Below are positions 62,277 through 64,000 of a DNA stretch of 64,000 nt, in pieces (position 1 is the first letter of the stretch; each line of letters starts with the position of its first letter). The notes below the pieces were generated by a model. It was not told where the DNA came from, did no database searches, and was given only the letters and a program-made list of their open reading frames with translations. The translations under genes and the position numbers were made by a program. Origin of the DNA: Clytia hemisphaerica (taxonomy: Eukaryota > Cnidaria > Hydrozoa > Leptothecata > Clytiidae); contig CACVBU010000789.1 in assembly GCA_902728285.1 (NCBI GenBank), positions 124,001 through 188,000 on the forward strand. Direction: 5' to 3'.

Positions 62277-62870
62277 ATGGATGAGGTTGATAAAATTATC
62301 ATTCACACTCTGAGACAAATAGGATGGTAAGTCAAGATATTTTTTTAAGATCAAATCATTTTTTTAAATTTTTGTTATTGAATTGATTATTTTTGTATCT
62401 TAATCACCCATAATAACAAAGATGTATTAAAACAGGCTAGTAAATTTCATGATCCTAGAAATCCTCAGATGTTAATAATTTAATGAATTAATTAAATTTA
62501 GCCCTTTTTGTATCAAATTTGTTTACCAAACAATTAAAATTGATTTCAAGTTTCTATATTATATCAATTAAAAGCTTCTAAGAAACTTAATCAGAATAAT
62601 TTTGATAAATTTTAATTCTAAATCAATTTTTCCAATGAAGTAGGTTTTTAACATGAATGGTTAAAGAAGCAATACTTATTGTTTCTTTTTTCTTCAAGTG
62701 ATATTTCAGATGCTGTTGTTACAATCAGGGAGTTTTCTGTGGAACTTGTCGTTCAAGCTGCATCCAAATGTTTGTTTACTATAAGTGAGCAATATAATAT
62801 TCCTTCTGCATTACCACCAAGCATGTCAGCTAAATTCAGGATCGGTTCCTCGTTGGCTGCAGCCTGCCAG
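62277..62870 (+). CDS. CCDC22: CCDC22 homologue, first two coding exons (partial)
   Basis: CCDC22 is a subunit of the COMMD-CCDC22-CCDC93 (CCC) complex, which cooperates with retriever in endosomal protein recycling. Exon 1 (62277-62326) encodes MDEVDKIIIHTLRQIG plus two bases of a Cys codon and ends at GTAAGT. Exon 2 (62699-62870) completes the codon and encodes DISDAVVTIREFSVELVVQA through MSAKFRIGSSLAAACQ, ending at GTATGT. These match the N-terminal calponin-homology-like domain of CCDC22 (human starts MEEADRILIHSLRQAG, with TELVVEAVVRCL and MSARFRLAMSLAQAC). The remaining exons lie past the window. The start ATG is only three bases after a plausible splice acceptor (TTTTACAG, 62266-62273), so there is an upstream untranslated exon or a trans-spliced leader. 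Confidence 0.92.
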
Positions 62871-64000
62871 GTATGTTGTGTAATTCTTATGTATGTATTG
62901 AACTTCGATATTGTCAATATTGTTAATCATTGTTCATTTTCTTTCCTTTTACATAGTGATTGCAAATGAAATTTAGAAATTTTCGATGTTATTTATTTTT
63001 AAATTGAAAGTAACACTGTCAGATATCGTTATTTCCATTCTATGTTTTCATTAATAGTAATGCCAAAATATCCCCTTTATATACAGCCCCTTATAATATT
63101 TAAGATGACTAAAAGTTTATTTTTGATAAAGAAATCTCCCATTTTGGATTTTTCCTGCATTGTAACGGTTTCAAGATGATTTTTTCTGGGATCCTAGTTT
63201 GATTTCAGAGTTTAGTGTTAATTCAATTTATTTTTATCTTGCCCTATGAAGTATTTTTATTGGACCTGCCTTAAGGCGCCCCTATAAATTTTCCTATGAA
63301 TTTTAACCTGTGTCCGTCCGTCCATCTATCCATCCATCCATCTGTTATTAGGTTTTCTCAGGATTGGCTCTTTAGATCTTTTGTACAATGATGCAAGAGG
63401 ATAATGCCCAAATTAAAATGAAAATTTGGCTGCTATACATGTTTTTATAGAAGAATGGGCCAAATTCAATATTTTTTCATAAGCACATTACCAATTACTT
63501 AGTTATTAGCTTTTCTCGAGATTAGCTCATTCATTCTTTATGATTTTTTACACAAAGGTGCATAAGTATGGAAAGATAATGTGGAAAAAATTTGGGGGCA
63601 AATTCCACCCAAAAATGGCTAAAAAAGGGATTTCTGGACTGCTGAAAACTGGATCATTTATTTTTCCAGATTTTTTTGCATGAAAGTAGGGTGCCTCATC
63701 AATAAAAGTTGGGTGAAGCAGATTTTCATGAAAACATTTTTCTCTCCTCAAAAATTGAACCTTTATCCATAAAAATAACAATTTATAAGCATTCATCAAT
63801 ATTCTTTTTCCTTCCAATCCTTTCCCTTAGTACCACCCCAATGAACAAAGGGAACAATCAATGATGAAAACATACGAAATAATAATAAATCGTCACTATT
63901 TGTGTTCCGAATGATTGTTTTAACGGTCACGCTCACGTAAATATCAATTATATATGTGTTTAAATGCATGACCAGGTGGGTCCATAAAAATATGACTTGT
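62871..64000. other. CCDC22 intron 2 (partial)
   Basis: Non-coding sequence follows the GTATGT donor. Most of the second half is the third copy of the TGGACCTACC element. Confidence 0.75.
63261..63984. mobile_element. TGGACCTACC-family element, copy 3 (inverted)
   Basis: This is the reverse complement of the element at 32926-33707. It starts TGGACCTGCC with a GTCC/ATCC tetramer run (63311-63340) and GGATTGGCTC, and ends with AACGGTCACGCTCACGTAAA then ACCAGGTGGGTCCA. It lies in CCDC22 intron 2, so this family is common in introns here. Confidence 0.75.

Noticed and set aside
1..64000. CRISPR arrays, bacterial operons, tRNA or rRNA genes
   Set aside because: Spliced metazoan genes exclude a prokaryotic source; tandem arrays have no CRISPR repeat-spacer form, and I saw no tRNA or rRNA signatures by eye.

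Overview
This is AT-rich eukaryotic nuclear DNA, certainly metazoan: CPEB, WDR82, NXT (p15) and CCDC22 homologues are present, most of them split by GT-AG introns of about 0.2-4 kb. Two genes in the iodothyronine deiodinase family carry in-frame UGA codons, and one has a recognisable animal-type SECIS element. Dense small DNA-transposon derivatives and an intact LINE with an R2-type endonuclease suggest an invertebrate, possibly an early-branching marine lineage such as a cnidarian; the species assignment is a guess.

Layout. 1-15192: no coding sequence recognised, presumably intergenic or 5' non-coding of CPEB, with several fold-back elements. 15193-27963 (+): a complete nine-coding-exon CPEB1-type gene (768 codons), followed by an AT-rich 3' region to about 30.4 kb. 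31128-32229 (+): deiodinase-like selenoprotein 1, with a 272-bp TA-flanked inverted-repeat element inside its coding sequence and a SECIS in its 3' UTR. 32841-40324 (-): complete nine-exon WDR82. Its last intron (32880-35183) contains, on the opposite strand, deiodinase-like selenoprotein 2 (34034-34783). 43086-43508 (-): intronless NXT1/2. About 44.4-51.6 kb and 55.2-62.2 kb: repeat-rich DNA with fold-back elements, tandem repeats and a segmental duplication. 51626-55181 (-): a full-length LINE with a 48-bp poly(A) tail, 13-bp target-site duplication and intact 1075-codon ORF. 62277-62870 (+): first two coding exons of CCDC22, which runs off the window.

The host genes are unrelated housekeeping or regulatory genes: translational control (CPEB), a histone H3K4 methyltransferase and transcription-termination subunit (WDR82), mRNA export (NXT) and endosomal recycling (CCDC22). 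The most distinctive locus is 31-35.5 kb. It has two tandem UGA-containing deiodinase-like genes, one nested in a WDR82 intron; a near-identical 109-bp block shared by the two genes that suggests gene conversion; and a transposon insertion that could be removed in frame as a new intron. All exon boundaries were inferred by eye from reading frame, splice sites and protein similarity recalled from family knowledge; none was confirmed by transcript data.
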